From Methyloversatilis sp. (GTDB lineage Bacteria; Pseudomonadota; Gammaproteobacteria; Burkholderiales; Rhodocyclaceae): a stretch of DNA of 48,397 bases. Made by a program: the position numbers and the translations under genes. Shown here in pieces: positions 1 to 9,338 of this stretch (position 1 is the first letter of the stretch; each line of letters starts with the position of its first letter). The notes under the pieces are model-generated. The model searched no databases. It was not told the DNA's origin and was given only the letters and a program-made list of their open reading frames with translations. The stretch spans positions 1-48,397 of the forward strand of contig NZ_JAUYNV010000023.1 in assembly GCF_030698125.1 (NCBI RefSeq). Reading direction: 5' to 3'.

Positions 1-1566
1 CTCTTCCGTGCGCGAACTCAGGTCACTGTTGCCCGCCGAAATCTCCCGCGCCGCCGTGTTGATCGCCTCCGTCGAATCCTTGATCCGACCCACAACCTCG
101 CGCAGCTTGTCCACCGTCGTGTTCGTGTCCTCCTTCAACCGACCGAACGTTCCCGCGTAGTCACGATCAATCTTTTCGGTCAGCACGCCGCGCGAGATGG
201 CATTCAGCACGCGTGCGGTGTCTTCGAGGCCGGCGGCCACGACGGCGACCAGTTCGTTCATGCTGACGGCGAGCGACTTGAAGAAGCCCTGTTTGCCCCG
301 GACCTCGATGCGGTGAGTAAAGTCGCCGCTGACGGTTGCCGCGATCATGGCTTCCACCTCGCGCTCGACGGCAAGTTCCTGCGTGCGTTCGGTCCACTCG
401 GCGACCAGCCCGATGCGCTGTCCGGCATCGTTCGGGATGGGCGTGGTGACGACATCGAAGGTGCGCGAACCGATGACCAGTTCGCTGTACTGCGTATTGC
501 CGACCTGTTCGGACTTGCGGACGAATGCCGGGTTGTCGCACAACGAGGCGACATTGCTGCCGATGATGCGGGCCAGGGAAAACGACGGTACACGCAGTCT
601 GACGTCATTCTCGATCTCGCCCAGCGTCTTCATCATGGTGCGGTTGGCGTAGATGACGTTGCCATCCGCATCGGCAATGCGCACGTTGCGACCTACGAAA
701 TCCAGTGCGGTGCGGACCCGCAGGTTCTCCGCGAAAACCGCATGATCACGCTCCATGCGCTGCTTCAGGTCGCCGCGCATCTTGTCGAGCGCCTGCAGCA
801 GATGACCGATCTCGTCCAGCGCACCGGCGTTGATCGACCGGTCCAGCACGCCCGTCGAAATCGCCTCGGCATGGCGTCCGGCGTCACGCAACCGCGACGC
901 GATGCTGCGCCCGAGCCGTATGCTCGGCACGCCGATCGCAAGCCCTACCGCCAACACGCCGAGGACAACCCACAAGGCCTGGTCGAGAATCAGTGCATCG
1001 ACCTCATCCACATAGATGCCGGAGCCGACGATCCAGCCCCACGGCGCGAAAGCGCGTACGTACGAAACCTTGGCAACGGGGTCTGTCGAACCTGGCCGCG
1101 GCCACATGTAATCCACGAAGCCGGCGCCGTCGGCTTTTGCGACTGCCACCATTTCAAGAAACAGGGCTTTGCCGTTCGGGTCCTTCGAGCCGCCCAGATC
1201 CTTGCCTTCCAGCTCAGGCTTGGTCGGGTGCATTACCATGCGCGGCCCGAAGTCGTTGATCCAGAAGTAATCCTCGCCGTTGTAGCGCAGCGTGCGCAGC
1301 GTCGCGATGGCCTGCCGACGCGCTTCATCCTGCGCAAGCTCGCCGGACGCGGCGCGCTTTTCGAAGGATTCGATCACACCCCAGGCGGATTCGACCGCAA
1401 ATCGCGCGGCGCTCTTCCGGTCATCCAGCATGTTGCCGCGCATCGCGAACAGCAGTATTGCGGCAAGCGCAACGAAAGCCGAGAGCGTCACGGCAACCAT
1501 CATCATCAGGCGTCGCTGCACGGTCAGGTTGCCGGAGTCAGAAGGAATTCCAGATGTCTTTGACAT
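1..1566 (-). CDS. Methyl-accepting chemotaxis protein, C-terminus cut by window edge
   Basis: This is a membrane chemoreceptor that senses periplasmic ligands and signals to CheA through CheW. The 522 visible codons start with MSKTSGIP. A transmembrane helix lies near residues 20-42. A single-Cache-type periplasmic domain follows (residues with YFWINDFG, VMHPTKPEL and FAPWGWIVGSG), then a second transmembrane helix near 190-210 and a HAMP region. A PAS-like segment follows (RIADADGNVIYAN), then a second HAMP-like linker and the start of the MCP signalling domain (GNSDLSSRTEE). The conserved hairpin tip lies outside the window. The gene begins 10 bp after the cheW stop and so is probably the last gene of that che transcription unit. 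The ligand cannot be predicted. Confidence in the family is high. Confidence 0.93.
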   Translation of the reverse strand, partial: MSKTSGIPSDSGNLTVQRRLMMMVAVTLSAFVALAAILLFAMRGNMLDDRKSAARFAVESAWGVIESFEKRAASGELAQDEARRQAIATLRTLRYNGEDYFWINDFGPRMVMHPTKPELEGKDLGGSKDPNGKALFLEMVAVAKADGAGFVDYMWPRPGSTDPVAKVSYVRAFAPWGWIVGSGIYVDEVDALILDQALWVVLGVLAVGLAIGVPSIRLGRSIASRLRDAGRHAEAISTGVLDRSINAGALDEIGHLLQALDKMRGDLKQRMERDHAVFAENLRVRTALDFVGRNVRIADADGNVIYANRTMMKTLGEIENDVRLRVPSFSLARIIGSNVASLCDNPAFVRKSEQVGNTQYSELVIGSRTFDVVTTPIPNDAGQRIGLVAEWTERTQELAVEREVEAMIAATVSGDFTHRIEVRGKQGFFKSLAVSMNELVAVVAAGLEDTARVLNAISRGVLTEKIDRDYAGTFGRLKEDTNTTVDKLREVVGRIKDSTEAINTAAREISAGNSDLSSRTEE

Positions 1567-1576
1567 TTCTTGCTTC

Positions 1577-2086
1577 TCAGTGCAGGGGATTTTCGACGAG
1601 TGCCATGTCGGCCGAGAGCATCAGCCTTTCGATATCGACAACGATGAGCATCCGGTCATCGATCGAGCCGAGCGACTGGATGTAGCGGGTATCCAGGCTG
1701 GAGGCAAACTCGGGCGGCTGGCACAGTTGTGCAGGGTCCAGCGACAGTACGTCGGATACGGCATCGACCACGATGCCGACAACGCGACCGCCGACGTTGA
1801 GGATGATCGTGACGGTAAAGGGGGTGTACTCGACGACACCGACACCGAACTTGATCCGCAGATCGACAACCGGAACGATGATGCCGCGCAGATTGATGAC
1901 ACCCTTGATGAATGGCGGTGCGTGGGCAATGCCGGTCACCGCATCATAGCCACGGATCTCCTGCACCTTGAGGATGTCGATGGCGTACTCTTCACCGCCG
2001 AGCGTGAAGGTCAGGAACTCCTGGGCGTACCCGCCATCGACGGTGGCGTCTTGTTTCGGGTGCGCTGATCGCGCCAGTTGGGTCAT
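1577..2086 (-). CDS. cheW: Chemotaxis coupling protein CheW
   Basis: CheW couples chemoreceptors to the kinase CheA at the cytoplasmic face of the receptor array. The 169-residue product is a single CheW/SH3-like domain, recognisable by [16 protein letters not shown], then [15 protein letters not shown], and later [13 protein letters not shown] chose the ATG at 2086 because GGAG sits six bases before it. A GTG eight codons upstream (2110) would give 177 residues but has no good ribosome site. It lies downstream of cheA, with about 200 bp between, and directly before the receptor gene at the left edge. Confidence 0.95.
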   Translation of the reverse strand: MTQLARSAHPKQDATVDGGYAQEFLTFTLGGEEYAIDILKVQEIRGYDAVTGIAHAPPFIKGVINLRGIIVPVVDLRIKFGVGVVEYTPFTVTIILNVGGRVVGIVVDAVSDVLSLDPAQLCQPPEFASSLDTRYIQSLGSIDDRMLIVVDIERLMLSADMALVENPLH

Positions 2087-2285
2087 TGCATGCTCCGCAG
2101 CGTCTATCACTCTTGCTATATCGGCCGGAACACGAAGTGCCTTGAGGACGCTCAGCGCCTGAAAGCAAGCTTGTCTGCAATCCAGTGACCTGCATCAAGC
2201 GGCAAGCCCGCACCGGGGGCAACTGCAAGGCAGGGATGGGGGCTGCGAACGAAGCAGCTGGAACCGGAGGGGCTGCGACGACTGC

Positions 2286-4535
2286 CTACGCAGCCACCGC
2301 CATGCCGACACGGGCTGTTTCGACCAGTGCTTGCACGTCAAGGATCAGGCCGACGTGACCATCACCCATGATGGTCGCACCGGAGATGCCCACCACCCTG
2401 CGGTAATTGGCTTCCAGACTTTTGATGACGACCTGGTGCTGACCGACCAGGGCATCGACGAACAGCGCGATCTTGTCGCCGTCCGATTCGAGCACGACGA
2501 GAATGCCGCGCTCCAGATCCGTCGTGCCGCCAGTCAGGCCGAACACATCGCGCAGCGTCAGGATGTTCAGGAACTCGTTGCGCACCTGCACCAGGCGGGG
2601 CACGCCACCGACGCTCTTGATCATGTCGGCGGCCGGCTGCAGTGACTCGACCACGTAATTCAGCGGAATGATGTAGGTTTCGTCGCCGACCGCCACCGAC
2701 ATGCCGTCGAGGATGGCGAGCGTCAGCGGCAATCGTACCGTCATGCGCGTGCCGACACCGGTCATCGAATCGATGTCGACTCGCCCACCCATCGCCGTGA
2801 TGTTGCGCTTGACGACATCCATGCCGACGCCGCGCCCCGACACTTCGGTGACCTGATCCGCGGTCGAAAAGCCCGGTTCGAAGATGAGCGCCCACACGTC
2901 CTGGTCGGTCATCGAATCACTCACTGCCAGACCGCGCTCGCGCGCCTTGGACAGGATGCGCTCACGACTGAGGCCGGCACCGTCGTCACCGACTTCGATG
3001 ACGATGTTGCCGCCCTGATGCGAGGCCTTCAGCGTGATGGTGCCTTCTTCCGGCTTGCCGCGCGCGGCCCGTACTTCGGGCGTCTCGACACCGTGGTCAA
3101 GACTGTTGCGCACCAGATGGGTCAGCGGATCGGCAATGCGTTCGATCAGGCCCTTGTCGAGTTCGGTCGACTCACCCGCCAGTACAAGCCTCACCTTCTT
3201 GCCCAGCTTCTGCGACAGGTCGCGCACGACGCGCGGAAAGCGCGAGAACACGGTGGACATCGGCAGCATGCGGATCGACATCACCGATTCCTGCAGGTCG
3301 CGCGTATTGCGTTCCAGTTGCTGCATACCGCTCATCAGGCGTTCGAACTCGACCGGATCGAGTTTTGACGCAGCCGACATCAGCATGGCCTGGGTGATCA
3401 CCAGTTCGCCGACCAGATTGATGATCTGGTCGACCTTGTCTACGCCCACGCGTATCGACGTATCGGCGACTGCGGCGGGTTTCGCACTGCGTGGCGCAGC
3501 GGCCTTGGGGGCGTCGATCGACGGCTCGACCGATGCCTCGATCGGTGCATTGACGGCGGACTTCTCCCGCGTTGCGGCAGCCGGTGACACGATCGACAAT
3601 GCCGCAGCGGCGCCCGGCGCGTCGACGACAGCCTGCCCGGCTGGCGGATCGAAGAAGCCGCAGGACGAATCACCCGCCTGGCCGTTGTCGGCTGTCGGCG
3701 CAACGGGGTCGGTGTCGAACAATCCGTAACTGTCATCAACCGTGCTCGCCGTGTCAGGCAAAGCGTTGTCGAACAAGCCCCACGCGTTATCGCCGTCGGA
3801 CGATGTTCCGGGTGCCGCGTCGAACAGGCCATACGCATCGTCGGCATCGTCGGCATCGGTGGCCGGCACGGTCAGCGCAAAGCTGTCGGTGACGGAAACG
3901 AAGTCAATCAGATCGCGCAGTGCCTCAGCGTCAACACCACCCTGGAAGACGCCGTGCCAGCGCCCGTCAGCACCCAGGGAAAGGTCAAGCAGGCGGCCAC
4001 CGAGCGCACCGGCCTCGCGAGCAAGATTCTCGATCACGCCCGCCACATCGGCATGGTCGGACAACAGCAGAAAGCTGAAGCGTAAAGTCGATGCGGCAGA
4101 CAGCGGAACCGATTCTGCACCTCCGCCCCCCCGTGCCGGCTCGACCGCACCGGAATACAGGGACTTGAGTGCAGCGCACACCTGCGCCACCCGCTGCAGA
4201 TCGGCTTCGCCGATGCCACGGTGCGCCGCCACCAGATCGCGCAGCAGATCGCCGGCTTCGAGTGAGGCGTTGACCATGGCCGGCGTCATGACGACATCGT
4301 GCTTGCGCACGCGATCGAGCAGGGTTTCGAGCTCGTGGGTGACCTGCGCGAGGTCGGTGAAGCCGAAGGTGCCTGCGCTGCCCTTGATCGAGTGGGCGGC
4401 GCGGAAGATCGCATTCATCTCTTCGTCATCGATGCTGTCGAGATCGATGTCGAGCAGCATCTGCTCCATGTTCGACAGGTGTTCTGCGGCTTCTTCGAAG
4501 AACACCTGGTAGAACTGGCTCAGGTCCATGGTCAT
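2286..4535 (-). CDS. cheA: Chemotaxis histidine kinase CheA
   Basis: CheA autophosphorylates under receptor control and passes phosphate to CheY. The protein has 749 residues. The N-terminal Hpt domain carries the phospho-accepting His48 in AAHSIKGSAG. A P2-like region lies near 145-225. An Asp-rich linker (about 225-300) repeats a short YGLFD-type motif four times. The dimerisation domain, an HATPase domain (N box LVRNSLDHGVETP; G boxes VGDDGAGLS and GRGVGMDVVK) and a C-terminal CheW-like domain follow. All kinase motifs look intact. The start has two close ATGs (MTMDL), so the exact start is uncertain by two codons. It sits 43 bp downstream of cheY. Confidence 0.97.
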   Translation of the reverse strand: MTMDLSQFYQVFFEEAAEHLSNMEQMLLDIDLDSIDDEEMNAIFRAAHSIKGSAGTFGFTDLAQVTHELETLLDRVRKHDVVMTPAMVNASLEAGDLLRDLVAAHRGIGEADLQRVAQVCAALKSLYSGAVEPARGGGGAESVPLSAASTLRFSFLLLSDHADVAGVIENLAREAGALGGRLLDLSLGADGRWHGVFQGGVDAEALRDLIDFVSVTDSFALTVPATDADDADDAYGLFDAAPGTSSDGDNAWGLFDNALPDTASTVDDSYGLFDTDPVAPTADNGQAGDSSCGFFDPPAGQAVVDAPGAAAALSIVSPAAATREKSAVNAPIEASVEPSIDAPKAAAPRSAKPAAVADTSIRVGVDKVDQIINLVGELVITQAMLMSAASKLDPVEFERLMSGMQQLERNTRDLQESVMSIRMLPMSTVFSRFPRVVRDLSQKLGKKVRLVLAGESTELDKGLIERIADPLTHLVRNSLDHGVETPEVRAARGKPEEGTITLKASHQGGNIVIEVGDDGAGLSRERILSKARERGLAVSDSMTDQDVWALIFEPGFSTADQVTEVSGRGVGMDVVKRNITAMGGRVDIDSMTGVGTRMTVRLPLTLAILDGMSVAVGDETYIIPLNYVVESLQPAADMIKSVGGVPRLVQVRNEFLNILTLRDVFGLTGGTTDLERGILVVLESDGDKIALFVDALVGQHQVVIKSLEANYRRVVGISGATIMGDGHVGLILDVQALVETARVGMAVAA

Positions 4536-4578
4536 GAACGGTCTCCCGATTGCGGATATCGACGCACGTCGCGTGCGC

Positions 4579-4944
4579 TCAGCCGATCACTTTCTTCACC
4601 ACTTCGACCAGCTTCTGCGGGTCGAAGGGCTTGACCAGCCAGCCGGTTGCGCCGGCGGCACGGCCCTGTGCCTTCATCGCATCGGACGATTCGGTGGTCA
4701 GCATCAGGATCGGCGTCGACTTGTACTGCGCCAGGCTGCGCAGATTGCGGATCAGCGTCAGTCCGTCCATGCGCGGCATGTTCTGGTCGGTCAGCACGAG
4801 GTTGACCGATTTCGCCTTCGCCTTGTCCAGGCCGTCCTGTCCGTCCACCGCCTCGATCACGTCGTAGCCGGAGTTTTTCAGTGTGAATGCCACCATCTGG
4901 CGAATCGACGGCGAATCGTCAATTGCGAGCACAGTCTTTGCCAT
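4579..4944 (-). CDS. cheY: Chemotaxis response regulator CheY
   Basis: This is a single receiver domain of 121 residues that binds the flagellar switch when phosphorylated by CheA. The acidic pocket D9-D10, phosphorylation site D53 (LVLTDQNMPRMDG), conserved T83 and K105 (LVKPF) are all present. There is no output domain, as expected for CheY. The gene lies between a receptor gene (12 bp upstream) and cheA, in the same direction, and is probably co-transcribed with them from the sigma28-type promoter at 6176-6202. Confidence 0.95.
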   Translation of the reverse strand: MAKTVLAIDDSPSIRQMVAFTLKNSGYDVIEAVDGQDGLDKAKAKSVNLVLTDQNMPRMDGLTLIRNLRSLAQYKSTPILMLTTESSDAMKAQGRAAGATGWLVKPFDPQKLVEVVKKVIG

Positions 4945-4956
4945 TACGCTTCTCCT

Positions 4957-6147
4957 TCAGAACAGTTCAATTTCGCCTGCCCGGAACGCTTGCTGCGCCA
5001 CCGGGTTCTTGCTGTCGGCAGCTCGAAGCTGTTCCAGCACGTCATCAATCCGACGGACATGCACCTCCGTTGCATGGCCCTGCACCGCGGCTTCGCTCAG
5101 TTCGCGTACCGCTTCCATGACCTCGTCGACATTGCCGATGCGTCGCTGCACGTGTCCGATCAGCTGCGACGTCATGTCCTGGAACTGCAGCGACTTCACC
5201 GCAGTCGCCACCGCGAGATCGACGCGTTCAACCGATTCGCCCAGCGTTTCGATCGAGCGCTGACGCCGCTTGTGCAGCGTTTCCAGGCCGCGCACCACGC
5301 TTTCGACACGCTGTTTCGATTCAAGCGCAAAGGTCATGTCCTGACCGGCGAGGGCGGCCAGAGCGTGCTCCGTCATTTTCACATTGGCCTGTACGCGATC
5401 GACCATCATGACGATCTGCTGACTGAATTCACTGGTCCGCGACGACAGCGTGCGCACCTCGTCTGCGACCACTGCGAAACCGCGCCCGGCCTCGCCGGCC
5501 CGGGCCGCTTCGATGGCGGCATTCAGCGCCAGCAGATTGGTCTGCTTGGAAATGCCTCCGATTTCGCCGAGCAGCGAACGCACACTTTCGGTTTCGCGCG
5601 CGATGCCCTCGGTCAGTTCGACCAGTTCCATGCCCAGCTTGCTGTTCTGCACGACACTGTCGACGACGCGCTGCATGGTGCCCGACGTCTCCTCGACAAA
5701 GGATTCGAAGTCGAACTGCCCGTCACCGTCGCCGCTGGTCAGTGCGAACGCGGTCGTACGTTGATCGGTGGTTTCGGCCTGCATGCTTTGAAAACTTCCG
5801 GTCAGGCCGCTGATCGCCTCGTGCAGCAGGGTCTGCACCCGGGACAGTTCCTCGGTCATCTGGTCGCACTGCAACCTGATATGAAGTGCGCTGCCGGACA
5901 GCACGGCGTGCCCCGCATCGGAGTCGTAGGTACGTTCGGCCTGATGCGCGTTCGCAGACGAAAGTGTCGCCCTGCTACGCAGCAGGACAATCGACGTCAT
6001 CGTCCAGATGCATGCAATGAACAGCCCCAGTGACAGTACCGGCGCGATCGCATCGGGCCGGAGTGCGACAGCCAGCACCGCACCGAGCACCGTGAGGCTC
6101 CATGCGGCTACAAGTGGTATCGAGATGCGATTCATGTCTTCAGGCAT
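4957..6147 (-). CDS. Membrane-anchored MCP-type signalling protein without a sensor domain
   Basis: A 396-residue chemoreceptor-like protein. Two close hydrophobic helices (about 9-30 and 35-56) anchor it with almost no periplasmic loop. A coiled region follows, then the conserved signalling tip ([33 protein letters not shown]). The C-terminus holds an [17 protein letters not shown] segment typical of some short MCP-like proteins. With no Cache or PAS domain, it may sense the membrane or an interacting protein, or mainly serve as a scaffold; this is inference. ATG codons at 6147 and 6135 are both possible. It is the first gene after the sigma28-type promoter and precedes cheY by 12 bp. Confidence 0.88.
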   Translation of the reverse strand: MPEDMNRISIPLVAAWSLTVLGAVLAVALRPDAIAPVLSLGLFIACIWTMTSIVLLRSRATLSSANAHQAERTYDSDAGHAVLSGSALHIRLQCDQMTEELSRVQTLLHEAISGLTGSFQSMQAETTDQRTTAFALTSGDGDGQFDFESFVEETSGTMQRVVDSVVQNSKLGMELVELTEGIARETESVRSLLGEIGGISKQTNLLALNAAIEAARAGEAGRGFAVVADEVRTLSSRTSEFSQQIVMMVDRVQANVKMTEHALAALAGQDMTFALESKQRVESVVRGLETLHKRRQRSIETLGESVERVDLAVATAVKSLQFQDMTSQLIGHVQRRIGNVDEVMEAVRELSEAAVQGHATEVHVRRIDDVLEQLRAADSKNPVAQQAFRAGEIELF

Positions 6148-6175
6148 TCGGATTCAGGGTAGGGGACTGGACGGT

Positions 6176-6202
6176 GTAACGGCGGACACGATGAAAACTT
6201 GA
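6176..6202 (-). promoter_or_regulatory. Sigma28 (FliA)-type flagellar promoter
   Basis: On the minus strand TCAAGTTT is followed by 11 bases and then GCCGTTAC. This fits the FliA pattern TAAAGTTT-N11-GCCGATAA with the exact spacing. The two boxes are identical to those of the site at 8169-8195. It lies about 30 bp before the receptor start at 6147 and would drive receptor-cheY-cheA-cheW-receptor as late flagellar genes. Confidence 0.8.
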
Positions 6203-6231
6203 TCCATACGTATGGCACGAATTGATCCGGA

Positions 6232-7173
6232 TCAGGGCATCGCCGGTTCCGCCTCGCCGCCGACGATGTTCTCGACGTCGACCGACTTGCCATCGGCGAG
6301 GAACAGCTCTTCGGTCTGCCGGTTGAGAACGATGATGCTGATGCGGCGGTTGATCGGGTTGTATGGATCTTCCTTGTCGAAGGACACGATGGACCCCATG
6401 CCGACCACGCGCAGCACCTTGTCCGGATCCATGCCGCCGGCAATCAGCTCGCGCCGTGAAGCATTGGCACGGTTGGCCGACAGTTCCCAGTTCGAAAAGC
6501 CGCCGACGCCGCCGGCAAACGGCTTTGCATCGGTGTGTCCCGACAGGAAGATGCGATTTTCGACCTGGTTCAGGATCAGCCCGATTTCACGCAGGATGAC
6601 CGAGGTGTAGGGCTGCAGCCGATCACTTGCCGAGGTGAACATCGGCCGGTTCTGCTCATCAACGATCTGGATGCGCAGGCCTTCCGAAGTCACGTCGAGC
6701 ACCAGTTGATTGCGGAACGGCCGCAGATCGGGATTGGCTTCGACGCGCGCCTCGATCTGGCTCTTCAGTTCGATCAGCTTGGCGCGTTCGATGCCTTCCG
6801 CCCTGGCCTTGGCATCGTTCTCGGAATCCTTGCTGGCGGTGAGGTTGATCGATCGTTTCTTCGCCTCGACGGTGCCGTACTTGACCTGGCCGGACTGCCG
6901 CGTCAGGTCGCGACCGCCGCCCTGGATCACGCTGGAACTGTCCCCCGAGCCCGACCCACCCTGCTGGGCGACCTTGAGCGGATTTTCGAAGTATTCGGCG
7001 ATGCCTTCGAGATCGCCCTGCGCGGTCGAGCCGAGCAGCCACATGAGCAGGAAGAAGGCCATCATCGCGGTCACGAAGTCGGCGTAGGCGATCTTCCACG
7101 CACCGCCGTGCGCGCCGCCGCCGCCTTTCTTGATCTTCTTGACGATGATGGGCTGCTGGGTATCGTCGGACAT
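6232..7173 (-). CDS. motB: Flagellar motor stator protein MotB
   Basis: MotB forms the proton channel with MotA and anchors the stator to peptidoglycan. The 313-residue protein has the N-terminal helix AYADFVTAMMAFFLLMWLLG with the proton-binding Asp at residue 32, the same number as in E. coli. A plug and linker region follows, then a C-terminal OmpA-like peptidoglycan-binding domain (IFLSGHTDAKPFAGG, NWELSANRANASRREL). It follows motA by 80 bp in the same direction. Confidence 0.96.
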   Translation of the reverse strand: MSDDTQQPIIVKKIKKGGGGAHGGAWKIAYADFVTAMMAFFLLMWLLGSTAQGDLEGIAEYFENPLKVAQQGGSGSGDSSSVIQGGGRDLTRQSGQVKYGTVEAKKRSINLTASKDSENDAKARAEGIERAKLIELKSQIEARVEANPDLRPFRNQLVLDVTSEGLRIQIVDEQNRPMFTSASDRLQPYTSVILREIGLILNQVENRIFLSGHTDAKPFAGGVGGFSNWELSANRANASRRELIAGGMDPDKVLRVVGMGSIVSFDKEDPYNPINRRISIIVLNRQTEELFLADGKSVDVENIVGGEAEPAMP

Positions 7174-7253
7174 GGTTCAGTGCTTCGGAGCGGGTTTCGG
7201 GTCGATGTGGCGCGGGCGCGGCATGGAAGTCGGAATCAGAACGGGGGTCGGGC

Positions 7254-8111
7254 TTACTTGCCCTTGCGGTTCTTCACTTCGTCTTCCAGCTCCTTGAAGC
7301 TCGGGCGGTCCGGCGAGTACAGCACCTTGCGACCGAACTCAATCGCCACCTGCGGTGCATAGCCATTCATGCTGGCAAGCAGAACCACCTTCATGCACTG
7401 ATAGATCTTGCCGCCCTCTTCCATCTTCTGTTCGAGCTGCGCGGCGATCGGTGCGACGAAGCCGTACGAAAGCAGGATGCCGAGGAAGGTACCGACCAGT
7501 GCGCCGCCGATCATCTTGCCGAGCACCGCCGGCGGCTGGCCGACCGAACCCATCACATTCACCACGCCCATCACCGCGACGACGATGCCGAAGGCCGGTA
7601 CGCTGTCAGCGACCTTGGAGACGCAGTGCACGGCCACATGCTGCTCCGCGTGGTGGGTGTCGATCTCGGCATCCATCAGGCTTTCGATCTCGAATGCATT
7701 CAGGTTGCCGCCCACCATCATGCGCAGGTAGTCGGTCAGGAAATCGACCGCGTGGTGATCGGCGAGGAATTTGGGGTATTTCGAAAAGATCGGACTGGCT
7801 TCCGGGTTCTCGACGTCGGCCTCGATGGACATCAGGCCTTCCTTGCGCACCTTGGCAAGTATTTCGTACAGCATCGCCAGCACGTCTACATAGAACGCCT
7901 TGTTGTACGACGACCCCTTGAACACGGACGGCAGGGCCCCAAGCGTGGCCTTGATTGCCGGCATGCCGTTGCCGGCCACGAAGCCGCCGATCATCAGACC
8001 GAAAATGGCCACGTATTCGGCCGGCACCCACAGTGCAGCCAGACTGCCATGAAGGGCGTACGTGCCGATCGACGCGGCAAGGACGATGACGTAGCCAATG
8101 ATCAGAAACAT
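7254..8111 (-). CDS. motA: Flagellar motor stator protein MotA
   Basis: MotA is the stator subunit that transmits proton flow to the rotor. The product is 285 residues with four membrane helices: two near 1-50 and two after residue 165 (VADSVPAFGIVVAVMGVV and the following helix). A cytoplasmic domain lies between them. The rotor-contact charges correspond to R89 and E97 (KVRKEGLMSIE). I start at the ATG at 8111 because AGGGA lies upstream and MFLIIGY matches the family N-terminus. A 14-codon longer form lacks support. A sigma28-type promoter lies about 60 bp upstream. Confidence 0.96.
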   Translation of the reverse strand: MFLIIGYVIVLAASIGTYALHGSLAALWVPAEYVAIFGLMIGGFVAGNGMPAIKATLGALPSVFKGSSYNKAFYVDVLAMLYEILAKVRKEGLMSIEADVENPEASPIFSKYPKFLADHHAVDFLTDYLRMMVGGNLNAFEIESLMDAEIDTHHAEQHVAVHCVSKVADSVPAFGIVVAVMGVVNVMGSVGQPPAVLGKMIGGALVGTFLGILLSYGFVAPIAAQLEQKMEEGGKIYQCMKVVLLASMNGYAPQVAIEFGRKVLYSPDRPSFKELEDEVKNRKGK

Positions 8112-8168
8112 GGACTTTCCCTGTGTATGACGGATGTTCGCGGCATCAAGCACTCAGTGCCTGTTGGT

Positions 8169-8195
8169 GTAACGGCACCGCACTGCGAAACTTGA
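8169..8195 (-). promoter_or_regulatory. Sigma28 (FliA)-type promoter of motAB
   Basis: The minus strand shows TCAAGTTT, 11 bases, then GCCGTTAC, close to the FliA consensus and with the right spacing. It lies between the flhC terminator and motA, which separates motAB from flhDC transcription. The predicted leader is about 50 nt. Confidence 0.8.
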
Positions 8196-8251
8196 TCGTG
8201 ATTCCCCGACCACCGGCATCCACCGCAAAGCCGCACCCGTGGCGACGACAC

Positions 8252-8284
8252 AAAAAAAAACCGCCACGGGTTGCCCCGCGGCGG
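8252..8284 (-). terminator. Rho-independent terminator after flhC
   Basis: Read on the minus strand, a 10-bp stem (5' arm CCGCCGCGGG, one G-U pair) closes a GCAA tetraloop and is followed by nine T. This is a textbook intrinsic terminator 54 bp after the flhC stop. Confidence 0.93.
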
Positions 8285-8337
8285 CGAGCTCCCTGCTTTC
8301 GCAAGGAGGAGGTCAGACAGGAAAGTAGAACGGGCTG

Positions 8338-8877
8338 TCAGGCGGCGATCAGGGCCTCGCGCGCGCGTCGCGTCTTGCCGGCACGTGCCGGGATGTGGCA
8401 CAGGCCGCAGACGTAGCTGGATTTCGGGTCGTAGGCATGGGCCACGAATTGACCGCCGCAGCAGGTGCAGGGCGTACGCTGCAGCAGCTTGGCGTCGAAG
8501 AATCGCACCAGGGTCCAGGCGCGGGTCAGGCTCAACACCTCTTCCATGTCGTGCGTCTGCACATGTTCCTGGTAAAGGCGGAACGCCTTCACGATGCAGT
8601 CGAGCTGGGATCGCCCGGTGTTCTGCTTGAAGAAGGAAAAGAAGGACATGAACAGCGAAGCGTGGATGTTCGGCTGCCAGGTCATGAACCAGTCGGTCGA
8701 AAAGGGCAGCATGCCCTTGGGCGGCGACACGCCCTTTACTTCCTTGTACAGCTTGAGCAGACGCTCGCGCGACAGGTGGGTTTCAGCCTCCAGGAGCTGC
8801 AGGCGTGCGCCCAGCTTGATCAGGTCTGCCGCCAGGGCAATTTCACGACCTTCAGAAACGATGCTTTTGTTTTTCAT
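8338..8877 (-). CDS. flhC: Flagellar master regulator subunit FlhC
   Basis: FlhC joins FlhD in the heterohexameric activator of class II flagellar promoters. The product has 179 residues and carries the four zinc-binding cysteines C137, C140, C157 and C160, the same numbers as in E. coli FlhC (PCTCCGG and VCGLC). It follows flhD by 18 bp and is followed by a strong terminator, so flhDC is its own unit. Confidence 0.97.
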   Translation of the reverse strand: MKNKSIVSEGREIALAADLIKLGARLQLLEAETHLSRERLLKLYKEVKGVSPPKGMLPFSTDWFMTWQPNIHASLFMSFFSFFKQNTGRSQLDCIVKAFRLYQEHVQTHDMEEVLSLTRAWTLVRFFDAKLLQRTPCTCCGGQFVAHAYDPKSSYVCGLCHIPARAGKTRRAREALIAA

Positions 8878-8895
8878 GACCCTTAACCCCTTGAA

Positions 8896-9216
8896 TCAGG
8901 AAACCGCTTCGACCGGCTGGGCGCAAGCGAGAATCGTGGCATGCAGGTGGGACGTCGTGGCATCGCGGCCGTGGCTCGACAGCAGGCCGAGCAGCACGCG
9001 GTCGTCGAAGCGCAGGCGGCACAGCATCATGTTCGCGCTGGCCATCTTCAGGACCTGGGCCGGCGACAGCGACTCGATCATGTCGGCCACTTCTTCGCTG
9101 ACACCGAGGCGGAACATCGCCGCATCGCGGTCTTCGCGGATCATCTGCTGGGCAAGCATGAGGTACGAAAGATTCAGTTCCCTGATCTCGTTGAGCAAAC
9201 CGGTCGTCTTCATCAT
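8896..9216 (-). CDS. flhD: Flagellar master regulator subunit FlhD
   Basis: FlhD is the partner of FlhC in the flagellar master activator. The 106-residue product begins MMKTTGLLNEIRELNLSYL, typical of the family. I start at the ATG at 9216, which has GGAAGGGA just upstream; the adjacent ATG at 9213 is the alternative. A 33-codon extension to 9315 is open but does not match FlhD. The upstream 200 bp has a perfect 8-bp inverted repeat at 9339-9357 and no gene. Confidence 0.95.
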   Translation of the reverse strand: MMKTTGLLNEIRELNLSYLMLAQQMIREDRDAAMFRLGVSEEVADMIESLSPAQVLKMASANMMLCRLRFDDRVLLGLLSSHGRDATTSHLHATILACAQPVEAVS

Positions 9217-9338
9217 GCATTCCCTTCCGTCGGCAGGCACCGTGTGTTTCAGTGCATGGGATGCATTCTGCCCAGCAGGGGGGCGTTGCCCAATCAGGAC
9301 AAGACGTAAGTTCATGTACGTGAAGACGAGCGGAATCC

